Origin: Candidatus Cloacimonadota bacterium
GTDB lineage: Bacteria > Cloacimonadota > Cloacimonadia > JGIOTU-2
DNA: 64,000 nt
Assembly (NCBI GenBank): GCA_030613025.1
Contig: JAUWMT010000004.1
Location: forward strand, 1 to 64,000
Direction: 5' to 3'
Below are positions 8,132-16,035 of the stretch, piece by piece. The position numbers and the translations under genes were made by a program. Positions within the stretch are counted from its first letter, which is position 1. Every line of letters starts with the position of its first letter. A model generated the notes under the pieces. That model did no database searches. It was given only the letters and a program-made list of their open reading frames with translations, and was not told where the DNA came from.

Positions 8132-10261
8132 CTAAAGAAAATGCGTTGAGAATGATGCTTCGAAATTTCTTCCTGATGATGGAACATTTCTTGAAGTTTC
8201 ATATTGTACATCAAAGATATTATTTATCCGAAAAGTGATCGAAGTTTTGATTTTTTTGGCTATTGGAGATGTTAAATGCAAGCCCGCATCATAAGTGGTA
8301 TAACCATCAATTACAACTGTATTGCTGAAATTATCATATTGTTTTCCTACATTCAGCACCGATGCAAAGAGTTTAATATTCATAAATGAGTATGAAACCT
8401 TTCCCTGCACTTTATGGAGAGGTTTATTTGTAAGAAATTTATTATAATGGTCTGCCGAAGTGGTCTTGTTTATCGGATAATTCTTTGAGCCAGACAGTTC
8501 AATTTCGAGATCGCTGATTATGTGCCAGTTCAATGATCCTGAAAAGCCGTAAAGTTCTGCATCAGCAAGATTTTCGGGTTTCCATACTCCAAGCGCGCTT
8601 CTGTACCAATATATTAGATTTTCAATTCGATTAAAATATGCTTCCCCGGTAAGAGCGAATGTGCCAATTTTCCATTTTAGATTGCTGCTTATCCCATAAG
8701 AACGTTCGGGGTCAAGGTCCGGGTTTCCCTGCACGCGTGAGTCACCTTTCCAAAAGAGAGAACTGAATTCCGGCATCGCAAAAGAGTTTCCTCCTGAAAT
8801 GCTCATCTGAATAGTATCAGATTTTGCTGGATATTCAAGAGTAAGATGAGATGACAGATAGACATCCTCGTCGATAAAATAGTCAGCACGAAGAGAAGGA
8901 ATGAGCGAAAATTCCTGCTGTCCAAAAGAAAACGGAATTAAGGTTTCGTTTGATAAATAAAGGAAAGTTCTATTTTTTTGAGAGATCGAATTTTCCGGGT
9001 GTAGATGGTCGTCATATTTGTAGTTTTCATATCGCAAGCCACAATTAGAGATAGAAGACAGACTAGAACCTTTTGTATTCAGTTTTGCCCGCGCTTCGAA
9101 GACAGAAGTTGTATTTGCAGAATTATAGGCATAAAAGGGGTTTTCGGTATTATTTTCATAATTACTTTTATTAAATTGATAAAAGAGAGAACTTGTGAAA
9201 TCGTTTTTCCCAAACGGAATGTGCAATTCATTTTTTATATGTACTCTATCTGCTCTTGCCCGTGCATTTTCAAACCACATATAGTCGGTGGATTGCCCGG
9301 GAATGCCCTTCTCGGCTTTATAATAAAGAAATGAAAATTCAGAATATGTGTTCTTTTTCAGGGTTATTCGAGATTGTAGAGATAAAGAACCCTCCGTAAT
9401 GTCATTATTCGAACGTGTGACCGTTTTTTCTTCCTGTTCATTATAATAACTGAAATTGTTTTTTGCTGAACGTCCATAAATATTGCATAAAAAAGAAGAA
9501 TTTCCCAAAGCAAAATTATTTTGATAATTTAGTGAATAATTTGCCCAACTTCCGGAATGAAAGGTGAGTTCATGATTCTGAAGATGTGAGCGAGAATTTT
9601 TCAGTACTATGTTCACAATGCCGCCAATTGCCGATTCTCCAGATGTGCTACCTGCATTATGGGAGATAACTTCCACATGATCGATCATGTTTATGGGAAT
9701 TGAAGCAACTGTGTTTCCCGTTGAATTGTCAGCTTTCATGCCGTCTATAAGATAGACACAATGACGTGGTTCATAAGCATAAAGCTGAAGTTGTTTCTCG
9801 CCGGTTGCACTTTCTTTTAGAAGTAAACCCGGATGAGATGAAACAAATTCCTGTGTGTAATTTTGTCCGAGATTATCTGGAGTTAGTATTTCAACATCTG
9901 CAGAGGATAATTTGAGCGAGGTTCCTTCTTCTGTGATTACTTTCAGTCCCTGTATTCTGATGGGGTCAATTGAAAGAAAAATAGTATTGTCTTTTGGGTC
10001 GTTAACAGTAAATTCTTTTGTCTCATAACCTTGCGATGATATAATTATTCTGCATGGAATTTCGCTGCTGCGCAACAAGAACCAGCCATTATTATCTGAA
10101 AGTGTAATATGATCGGCATGAGCAGTTTTTACTAACGCATACTGTATCGGCTTGCCTGTTTTTCCGCTGAGGACGCGCCCCTGAATATCTGCCAAAACAA
10201 GCGCAGGTAGTATGAAAAGAATAGAAATGATAATAAATAATTTACTCATCTTGGCTTTCAT
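8132..10261 (-). CDS. btuB: TonB-dependent outer-membrane receptor, BtuB-like
   Basis: 709 aa. A signal peptide (about 1-24) is followed by a carboxypeptidase-regulatory-like domain (about 25-105), a TonB plug (about 115-230, with IDHVEVISHNAGST and GGIVNIV) and a 22-strand-type barrel to the C-terminus. TonB receptors pull bound ligands across the outer membrane. Cobalamin is inferred because the gene sits between btuD and a BtuG-like propeller, near a cobalamin riboswitch and btuFC. It overlaps btuD by 20 nt if MKAK is the start, or 8 nt if MSKL (10249) is; neither has a strong ribosome site. Confidence 0.85.
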   Translation of the reverse strand: MKAKMSKLFIIISILFILPALVLADIQGRVLSGKTGKPIQYALVKTAHADHITLSDNNGWFLLRSSEIPCRIIISSQGYETKEFTVNDPKDNTIFLSIDPIRIQGLKVITEEGTSLKLSSADVEILTPDNLGQNYTQEFVSSHPGLLLKESATGEKQLQLYAYEPRHCVYLIDGMKADNSTGNTVASIPINMIDHVEVISHNAGSTSGESAIGGIVNIVLKNSRSHLQNHELTFHSGSWANYSLNYQNNFALGNSSFLCNIYGRSAKNNFSYYNEQEEKTVTRSNNDITEGSLSLQSRITLKKNTYSEFSFLYYKAEKGIPGQSTDYMWFENARARADRVHIKNELHIPFGKNDFTSSLFYQFNKSNYENNTENPFYAYNSANTTSVFEARAKLNTKGSSLSSISNCGLRYENYKYDDHLHPENSISQKNRTFLYLSNETLIPFSFGQQEFSLIPSLRADYFIDEDVYLSSHLTLEYPAKSDTIQMSISGGNSFAMPEFSSLFWKGDSRVQGNPDLDPERSYGISSNLKWKIGTFALTGEAYFNRIENLIYWYRSALGVWKPENLADAELYGFSGSLNWHIISDLEIELSGSKNYPINKTTSADHYNKFLTNKPLHKVQGKVSYSFMNIKLFASVLNVGKQYDNFSNTVVIDGYTTYDAGLHLTSPIAKKIKTSITFRINNIFDVQYETSRNVPSSGRNFEASFSTHFL

Positions 10262-11036
10262 TTTGAGTATAATTATAAAGTATGTTTGGTTTTCCCGTGA
10301 AAGGATTTGCAGTTACCTCGATTGGAATCCTGAAGACCTTTCTAAGTTCTTCCTTTTTCAAAACTTTCTCGGTTTCGCCGAAAGCAACAATGCGTCCTTC
10401 ATCCATGATTAGGATCTTATTACAAAATTCTGCTGCGAGATTTATATTATGAGAAACTGCGAGAATGGTTTTGTTCTGTTCCTTATTTTGTTTTTGTAAG
10501 AGTGAGAAAATTCCTATCTGATGATGAATATCGAGATGTGATGCCGGCTCGTCAAAAAGAAGAATATCCGTATCCTGATTAAGCGCCCTGGCGATCATGA
10601 CAAGTTGGAATTCACCGCCGCTCAGTTCACTTAGATACCGATCGGAAAGATGATCAATATTGAGTTCTTTAAGAATGTTATCGGTTTCTACGATTTGATC
10701 CCGTGAATAATTCTGCCAGAATCCAAGATAGGGGTATTTTCCCATGAGCACAACATCGCGAACTGTAAAATCAAATTCAAAATGGGGCTGTTGCACCACG
10801 ACGGAAACCTGACGTGCTCGTTCAATGTCCGAGTGATCAGAAAGCGGGATATTATGGAAGTAAACATCTCCCTGATAGTCTTTTATGTAATTGCACAAGC
10901 ACTTGATCAGCGTTGATTTCCCTGCGCCGTTAGGTCCGATCAATCCAACAAAATCAGTACTGTTTACAGTAAATGAAATATCATTTAGAACAGGTTTTTC
11001 GGAGTAAGAATATTTTAAGTTTGAAATTCTTAACAT
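10242..11036 (-). CDS. btuD: Cobalamin/siderophore ABC transporter ATP-binding protein
   Basis: 264 aa FecE/BtuD-type ATPase. Walker A is GPNGAGKST (about residue 36), then Q-loop VVVQQPHFEF, signature LSGGEFQLV (about 137), Walker B ILLFDEPASHLD and the switch histidine in AVSHN. It should energise import with the BtuC-like permease encoded at 13809-14756. That permease lies on the same strand but across the inserted plus-strand rrf2-nifS-nifU cassette, so btuD cannot be on the btuFC transcript unless it reads about 2.8 kb through. It is divergent from rrf2, and their promoters share about 60 bp. Confidence 0.9.
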   Translation of the reverse strand: MLRISNLKYSYSEKPVLNDISFTVNSTDFVGLIGPNGAGKSTLIKCLCNYIKDYQGDVYFHNIPLSDHSDIERARQVSVVVQQPHFEFDFTVRDVVLMGKYPYLGFWQNYSRDQIVETDNILKELNIDHLSDRYLSELSGGEFQLVMIARALNQDTDILLFDEPASHLDIHHQIGIFSLLQKQNKEQNKTILAVSHNINLAAEFCNKILIMDEGRIVAFGETEKVLKKEELRKVFRIPIEVTANPFTGKPNILYNYTQNESQDE

Positions 11037-11042
11037 TTTTTA

Positions 11043-11071
11043 TTGACGTTCACATACTGGTTTTGTATGTT
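11043..11071 (+). promoter_or_regulatory. Sigma70-like promoter of rrf2-nifS-nifU
   Basis: -35 TTGACG (11043-11048), a 17-nt spacer and -10 TATGTT (11066-11071). GGAGG precedes the ATG at 11100 with good spacing. Confidence 0.7.
11052..11070 (+). promoter_or_regulatory. Operator-like palindrome between -35 and -10
   Basis: ACATAC-TGGTTTT-GTATGT is a perfect 6-bp inverted repeat over 19 bp, lying in the spacer and -10. Rrf2-family repressors often bind such sites in their own promoters, so autoregulation by the adjacent gene is inferred. Confidence 0.5.
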
Positions 11072-11099
11072 TTAGTAAAATATGATCATGGAGGTCATA

Positions 11100-11513
11100 A
11101 TGAAAATTTCGATAGATACCGACTACTGTTTGCGAGCTCTTCAGGAACTTGCATACCAGGATAGGGACAAGCCCTATTCCATTGTAAAAATAGCAACAAA
11201 GAGGAAAATTCCTCACAAATATCTCGAGAAACTTTTCAGAAGATTGAGAATAGCCGGAATCGTTAAATCTGTAAAGGGGCGTAAGGGCGGCTATATGTTT
11301 ACCCGCGATCCCGATAAGATAACTGCTAAAGATATCATCAAAGCAGTTGACGGCAGAACTAATATTCATAACTGTACTGATCGTAAAACCGAAAAGCTTT
11401 GTGAATTTCTCGATAACTGCTCGTTTAAGGATTTCTGGACTGATTTTAATACTCATATTAATGACTTTCTTGAATCTTATACACTTGATGACTTTATTAA
11501 AAAAGGAAAATAA
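11100..11513 (+). CDS. Rrf2-family Fe-S/cysteine-metabolism regulator
   Basis: The start is set at 11100 (MKISIDTDYCL) because GGAGG lies just upstream; the track start at 11082 adds six residues. 137 aa with the winged helix-turn-helix typical of Rrf2 (IPHKYLEKLFRRLRIAGIV, then GRKGGY). The C-terminal half has three cysteines in NC..., LCEFLDNC, suited to bind a [2Fe-2S] or [4Fe-4S] cluster as in IscR and NsrR. It heads a cassette with nifS and nifU, as IscR heads isc operons, so it probably senses iron-sulfur status and controls this operon. Confidence 0.9.
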   Translation: MKISIDTDYCLRALQELAYQDRDKPYSIVKIATKRKIPHKYLEKLFRRLRIAGIVKSVKGRKGGYMFTRDPDKITAKDIIKAVDGRTNIHNCTDRKTEKLCEFLDNCSFKDFWTDFNTHINDFLESYTLDDFIKKGK

Positions 11514-11524
11514 CTGAGTGTTCG

Positions 11525-12706
11525 ATGAGCAGTAAGGAAGTTTATCTCGACAGTTGTAAAACATCTCGACTGGCGCCCGAAGTGCTGGATGCAATGATGC
11601 CATATTTGACAGAGAAATACTGGTATCCCGGCTCTTTTACCAGCATTGGAACTGAGATCGCAGAAGTGATAGAGGAAGCACAGGAAACAGTTGCCCGTTC
11701 GATGAATGCTAAGCCGGAGGAAATCACTTTTACTTCCGGCGGAACAGATGCCAATAATATTGCAATTCAGGGAATTCTACAGGCAAACAGGGAAAGGGGT
11801 AGGCACTTCATCTGCTCAAATGTGTCCCATCCCTCCGTTCTGGCAGTATTTCAGGGAATGGAAAAACAGGGCTTTGAAGGAACCTACATTTCTGCCAACA
11901 AAGATGGCTATCTCAATCTTGATGAATTGAAAGCAGCGATCAGACCGGATACGATCCTGGCAGCTTTTACGCATGTCAATCATATTCTCGGTACAATTCA
12001 GGATGTAAAAGCAATTCGAAATATTCTTGATCAGGCAGATCATAAGATATACCTTTTCATGGATTCCTGTGAAGCTTATACCAAAATACCACTCGATGTC
12101 GAGGAGCTTGGCATTGACTCGCTTTCAATCTCTGTGCATAAATTCAACGGACCAAAAGGTATGGGAATTCTCTATGTAAAAAAAGGAACAGAGATCGTCC
12201 CAACACAGTTTGGAATTACAAGATTGTACAAACTGAAACCCGGGGCAATCAATGTGCCGGGAATAGTTGGTACCGCAAAAGCTGTTGAGATAGCATTTAC
12301 CAATTTTGATCAGAATACCAGGAGCTTGAGAGAACTTCAGAAATTGCTGTATGACGAGATTATGAAGAGAATTCCTGATGCAGTTCTCAACGGACCACCT
12401 CTTGAAGAACGAAGTCCAGCTCATCTGAATGTGACATTCCGCTATATCGAGGGCGAGGCAATAATGATGATGCTCGATTTCAATAAGATTCATGTTGAAA
12501 CCGGCTCTGCATGCTCATCTAAGGATCTTCGACCAAATTATATTCTGATGAATACAGGCAGAACTCATGAAGAATCCCACGGTTCGGTACGTTTTACACT
12601 CGACAGATTTGTCACAAAAGAGGATATTCCCAAAACAGTTGATGCGCTGGAAAAAACAGCAAAAGAGCTTCGGCGCAGAAGTCCGCTTGGTAAGAAGGAG
12701 CAATAA
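11525..12706 (+). CDS. nifS: Cysteine desulfurase, NifS/IscS-like
   Basis: 393 aa PLP-dependent class V aminotransferase that takes sulfur from cysteine for iron-sulfur cluster assembly. The PLP lysine lies in SVHKFNGPKG (about residue 205) and the catalytic cysteine in GSACSSKD (about 327). The nucleotide-fold motif TSGGTDANN is also present. It starts 11 nt after rrf2 and its TAA overlaps the nifU ATG (TAATG), giving translational coupling. Confidence 0.95.
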   Translation: MSSKEVYLDSCKTSRLAPEVLDAMMPYLTEKYWYPGSFTSIGTEIAEVIEEAQETVARSMNAKPEEITFTSGGTDANNIAIQGILQANRERGRHFICSNVSHPSVLAVFQGMEKQGFEGTYISANKDGYLNLDELKAAIRPDTILAAFTHVNHILGTIQDVKAIRNILDQADHKIYLFMDSCEAYTKIPLDVEELGIDSLSISVHKFNGPKGMGILYVKKGTEIVPTQFGITRLYKLKPGAINVPGIVGTAKAVEIAFTNFDQNTRSLRELQKLLYDEIMKRIPDAVLNGPPLEERSPAHLNVTFRYIEGEAIMMMLDFNKIHVETGSACSSKDLRPNYILMNTGRTHEESHGSVRFTLDRFVTKEDIPKTVDALEKTAKELRRRSPLGKKEQ

Positions 12707-13341
12707 TGGCAATAAAATATTCGGAATTGGTGATCGAGCATTTCAAAAATCCACACAATGTAGGAACAATAGATAAACCGGATGCTTCTGCTACCGAGGG
12801 AAGTCCTGCATGCGGGGATCAGCTCACAGTGTATCTCAAAGTGAATTCGGAAACGCAGATCATAGAGGATATCAAATTTCAATCCTATGGATGTGCATCC
12901 AATATCGCCACCGCTTCGATAATTACTGATCTTGCAATGGGTAGAAATATAGAAGCAGCAAAACAGATAACCTGGAAACAGGCAGCTGACGAACTTGGCG
13001 GTCTGCCACCCATAAAAATGCACTGCTCTGTACTTGCAGTCGATGCGCTTCGTTCAGCGATCAAAAATTGGGAGCATAAACATCTTGGTAAGGAAATTGA
13101 TGATAGTCTCAATAAAAAGAACATTGTGAAAGAACTTCAAAAAGTGATTTATGGGCAGGTGGGCGTTGATATCGTGAGTTTGAAATTGCTTAAATATATT
13201 GGCGTTGACGAGAAAAATAATGTACTTCTCGAGCTTGCCATCAAAAAGGACGATCCGTTTCTTGATGATGTGAAGAATGAGATCAATGAACGCATGGAGA
13301 AATTTCCGAAGATAGCTTCAGTTAAGATTTCGCTGGTTTAG
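12706..13341 (+). CDS. nifU: NifU/IscU-like scaffold with extra C-terminal domain
   Basis: 211 aa. Residues 1-125 are an IscU/NifU-N scaffold with the three ligand cysteines in ACGDQ, YGCASNIA and MHCS. The rest (about 140-211) is a second domain resembling the MIP18/DUF59 fold (helix, VGVDIVSL, beta strands, PKIASVKISL), but it lacks the usual DPE and CP motifs, and it is not a CxxC Nfu domain. An AAGGAG site sits inside the end of nifS. It should assemble clusters with NifS. Confidence 0.88.
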   Translation: MAIKYSELVIEHFKNPHNVGTIDKPDASATEGSPACGDQLTVYLKVNSETQIIEDIKFQSYGCASNIATASIITDLAMGRNIEAAKQITWKQAADELGGLPPIKMHCSVLAVDALRSAIKNWEHKHLGKEIDDSLNKKNIVKELQKVIYGQVGVDIVSLKLLKYIGVDEKNNVLLELAIKKDDPFLDDVKNEINERMEKFPKIASVKISLV

Positions 13342-13808
13342 CGAAACCTAACTCGGATAACCCCCAGTTAAATAGTGAAAAATGATTTAACGGGGTGAAC
13401 CGAAACCAAAAAGAATTCACCATCCGTCTTCATTTCATTACGCCGAGACAGGCGAAATAATACGAATGGAAAAGTTGATGATAAATTTTGACCGTGTGAA
13501 TCCTCCCTGTCAAGGCGTAGCGTAGCGAAGACTGATTCCAATAAAGGTTTCACAGAGACTGATGAAAATATTTTACCAAAATATAACAGAATCATAGAAT
13601 TAAGTGCCTAAATTTTTATCTAAGTCAAGCTTAGAAAAAGAGCCACTCTCCGAGTGTGTATATTTTCTTTTTTTCCTTTGCGCTTTTTATGTCTTTGTTT
13701 CTCTGCGCCTTTGCGTGACCTTTTTTGTTTTCACGACAACTTGTTGGTAAATTTTATTAGTTAAGCAACTAATGCTCATCTACACTCTATAAATATATAA
13801 AGAACGAT
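13342..13808. other. 467-bp intergenic region with repeat fragments
   Basis: Lies between convergent nifU and btuC. It contains a GGCGTAGCGTAGCGAAG element (13506-13534) related to 7014-7050, an AGGCGAAATAA-type motif and a 'ctttgcgc...ctctgcgcctttgcgtg' stretch near 13676-13716. The 75-codon minus ORF at 13368-13595 looks like a repeat shadow. No gene supported. Confidence 0.6.
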
Positions 13809-14756
13809 TTATTTTCTTTTTAACAGATAAACAAAAAATGGCGCACCGAAAAGTGCTGTCACCACTCCGACAGGAATTTCAATAACCATTACAGATCGGG
13901 CAATTGTATCGCACAGCACGAGAAAGCTCGCTCCAAGTAAGGCGGAAAGCGGAAGCAAATATCGATTGTCGGATCCGATAAGGAGTCGGGTTATATGAGG
14001 AATGATAAGTCCTACAAATCCTATAATTCCTACAAAAGATACAACAATTCCGACCAGAAATGAGGTTAGAATAAATAGTAATTTCCTCGTTTTATAAACA
14101 TTTACTCCAAGCGTTTCTGCAGAATAATCTCCAACTGAAAGAATATTCAGTTTTACTGAGAAGAAATAGAGAATGATGACTCCAAGAATTGAGAGACCTG
14201 CGATAGTCCAGAGTAAAAATGATGTAGATTGTGAAAAGATAAATCCAAGATTTCCCATGAGGATTGAGAATATTTGAGCGAGGTCTTTATGGAACACGCT
14301 CATCAGGAAAGCAATGATAGCTGAGAAGAACATATTCACCACAACACCTGCAAGAATGAGTTTGGTTTTATCGATGTGGCGTTGTTTTTGGGCGATCTGC
14401 CAAACAAGTATCATTGTAAGAAGCGCACCGAGAAATCCGAAAAGCGGCATCAAAAAAATCTTGTTAAGAAGGAGTCCGATAATACTTCCCAACGCTGCAC
14501 CGGAAGAAATTCCCAGAAGATATGGTTCTGCAAGAGGATTGTGCAGCATTCCCTGAAGCACTCCACCACTCGATGCAAGCACAAGACCAGCAACGATACC
14601 AAGAACAATTCGTGGTATTCGTATGTTGAAAAGGATATTTCTGCTGCTTTCCGTAAGTGAAAAAAGGTTGATGGAACTGCTGCCAATCTGTAATGAAATG
14701 AACACGACAATGATCAGCGCGATAAAGCCAATTAGAATAGCTAATTTCTTATTCAT
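13809..14756 (-). CDS. btuC: FecCD-family ABC permease (B12-type)
   Basis: 315 aa inner-membrane permease with about ten hydrophobic segments. Family signatures are HNPLAEPYLLGISSGAALG and the GFVGLIIPHITR coupling region. It overlaps the btuF stop by 8 nt, so the two are translated together under the cobalamin riboswitch. A matching ATPase is missing immediately downstream; the btuD-like ATPase is 2.8 kb further on the same strand beyond the inserted rrf2-nifS-nifU genes. Confidence 0.93.
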   Translation of the reverse strand: MNKKLAILIGFIALIIVVFISLQIGSSSINLFSLTESSRNILFNIRIPRIVLGIVAGLVLASSGGVLQGMLHNPLAEPYLLGISSGAALGSIIGLLLNKIFLMPLFGFLGALLTMILVWQIAQKQRHIDKTKLILAGVVVNMFFSAIIAFLMSVFHKDLAQIFSILMGNLGFIFSQSTSFLLWTIAGLSILGVIILYFFSVKLNILSVGDYSAETLGVNVYKTRKLLFILTSFLVGIVVSFVGIIGFVGLIIPHITRLLIGSDNRYLLPLSALLGASFLVLCDTIARSVMVIEIPVGVVTALFGAPFFVYLLKRK

Positions 14757-15582
14757 GATATTGAGCAGCTATATGTGATAATTTTTGTATTCCTTCTACA
14801 ACCCGCGGACCGGATCGAAGAATTAAATCAGGATCGATATTTTTAGTAGTAAAGACCTTATCGTTTTTCACGGCAGTAATAGAATCCCATCCCAATCGCT
14901 CTTTGATGTCATTCTTATCTACACCCGGATACGTGATCAGGATTATATCGGGATCGAGCTCAACCACTTTTTCTGAGGAAACGGCGCAGTACTCGCGTGG
15001 TAGTTCGGGAAAGATATTTATCAAACCTGCTTCTTGAAGAACATCACCCACAAAGGAATCAGAAGAAGCGGTCATAAGCGGTTTGTTGTAGATCTCGATG
15101 TAAATCGTCGGGCTTTTTGTAGATTTTGGAGTAGAGACGATAGCTTGTTGCATGTATCGTATCAGTGAATCTGCATTTTCTTTTCTATTAAGAAGTTCTC
15201 CAAGTTCAAAGATTGTTTCATAAAGTGCTTGAATTGATGAGGGAAAAAATTGGTGGACGGGGATATTGAGATTTTGCAATTTCTGTTTGATCATTTCCTG
15301 CTCCATGCCCGTGAGAAGGACCGCATCAGGTTCAAGAGCAACGATCTTTTCTATATTTGGAGCGCTGAAACTGCCGACCATGTTTTTTTCATAAAGTGCG
15401 TTTGGATAGTTACATTCATGTGTGATGCCGATGATATGCTCTTCTGCTCCAAGCGCACAGACTATTTCCGCAAGCTCGGGAGAGAGCACTGCGATTCTTG
15501 GATGAGGAGCATCATCTTTTTCAAGAGGCATACTGCAGCTAATGATCAGGATCAGCACAAACAGGGGGATACATTTTTTCAT
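14749..15582 (-). CDS. btuF: Cobalamin-binding periplasmic lipoprotein
   Basis: The track start at 15696 would run through the riboswitch and its terminator. The internal ATG at 15582 begins a lipoprotein signal (MKKCIPLFVLILIISC) and is the sensible start (277 aa). The family pattern is clear: RIAVLSPELAEIVCALGAE, VDKNDIKERLG and a final helix typical of BtuF/FepB-type binding proteins. It delivers ligand to BtuCD. The start codon sits two bases after the terminator T-tract and has no ordinary ribosome site apart from GGG inside the terminator stem. Confidence 0.9.
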   Translation of the reverse strand: MKKCIPLFVLILIISCSMPLEKDDAPHPRIAVLSPELAEIVCALGAEEHIIGITHECNYPNALYEKNMVGSFSAPNIEKIVALEPDAVLLTGMEQEMIKQKLQNLNIPVHQFFPSSIQALYETIFELGELLNRKENADSLIRYMQQAIVSTPKSTKSPTIYIEIYNKPLMTASSDSFVGDVLQEAGLINIFPELPREYCAVSSEKVVELDPDIILITYPGVDKNDIKERLGWDSITAVKNDKVFTTKNIDPDLILRSGPRVVEGIQKLSHIAAQYHE

Positions 15583-15583
15583 T

Positions 15584-15614
15584 AAAAAAACCCAATCTCG
15601 GTGAAAATTGGGTT
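15584..15614 (-). terminator. Intrinsic terminator of the cobalamin riboswitch
   Basis: On the minus strand AACCCAAT (15614-15607), a 10-nt loop, ATTGGGTT, then seven Ts, ending two bases before the btuF ATG. This is the expected off-state structure of a transcriptional B12 switch. Confidence 0.8.
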
Positions 15615-15666
15615 CTCGTAGTATGAGAATTATTTTTTCCACCGAAAAATAATTGTCTAATATATA

Positions 15667-15858
15667 AGGCAGGTTTCCTGGCTTACAGCCGAACAAGGAT
15701 GCCTTCCCATTCCCGACCGTCCTCCGCCAGCTGGCGGATTGGGGATCGGGATCAGTGACGTCTCCTTAGAAAAGATGCTGATTACAGTGGCGGGGACCGC
15801 TTCCGCTTTTCACGGAATTCCCTATTGGTATTGTGCCAATGGCACGCACACAAGCACC
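15667..15858 (-). promoter_or_regulatory. Cobalamin (B12) riboswitch
   Basis: On the minus strand, in order: GGTGC, GGGAATTCCGTGAAAAGCGG, TCCCCGCCACTGTAA, GTCACTG, GGGAAGGC and the B12-box region GTAAGCCAGGAAACCTGCCT. These are the conserved blocks of the cobalamin riboswitch. A 16-bp perfect palindrome, TCCGCCAGCTGGCGGA, lies in the variable stem between CACTG and GGGAAGGC. It controls btuFC through the terminator at 15584-15614. Confidence 0.95.
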
Positions 15859-16035
15859 TTATATATTACACACTATGACAAAAATGTTGAGGGTTGGAAA
15901 ATGCCTGTCAAATAAAATGGAAATTTATCTTGAATATGCAAAAAATAGTAAATGTGTGTCTAAATTTTGGGGGTATCCCTGTTATTTGGTGGATTCTGCC
16001 GGAACTTAGTGAAATCTTTTAATATATTATTCCAT

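Noticed and set aside
13368-13595. 75-codon minus ORF in the gap after nifU
   Set aside because: Made of repeat fragments; no family resemblance or ribosome site.
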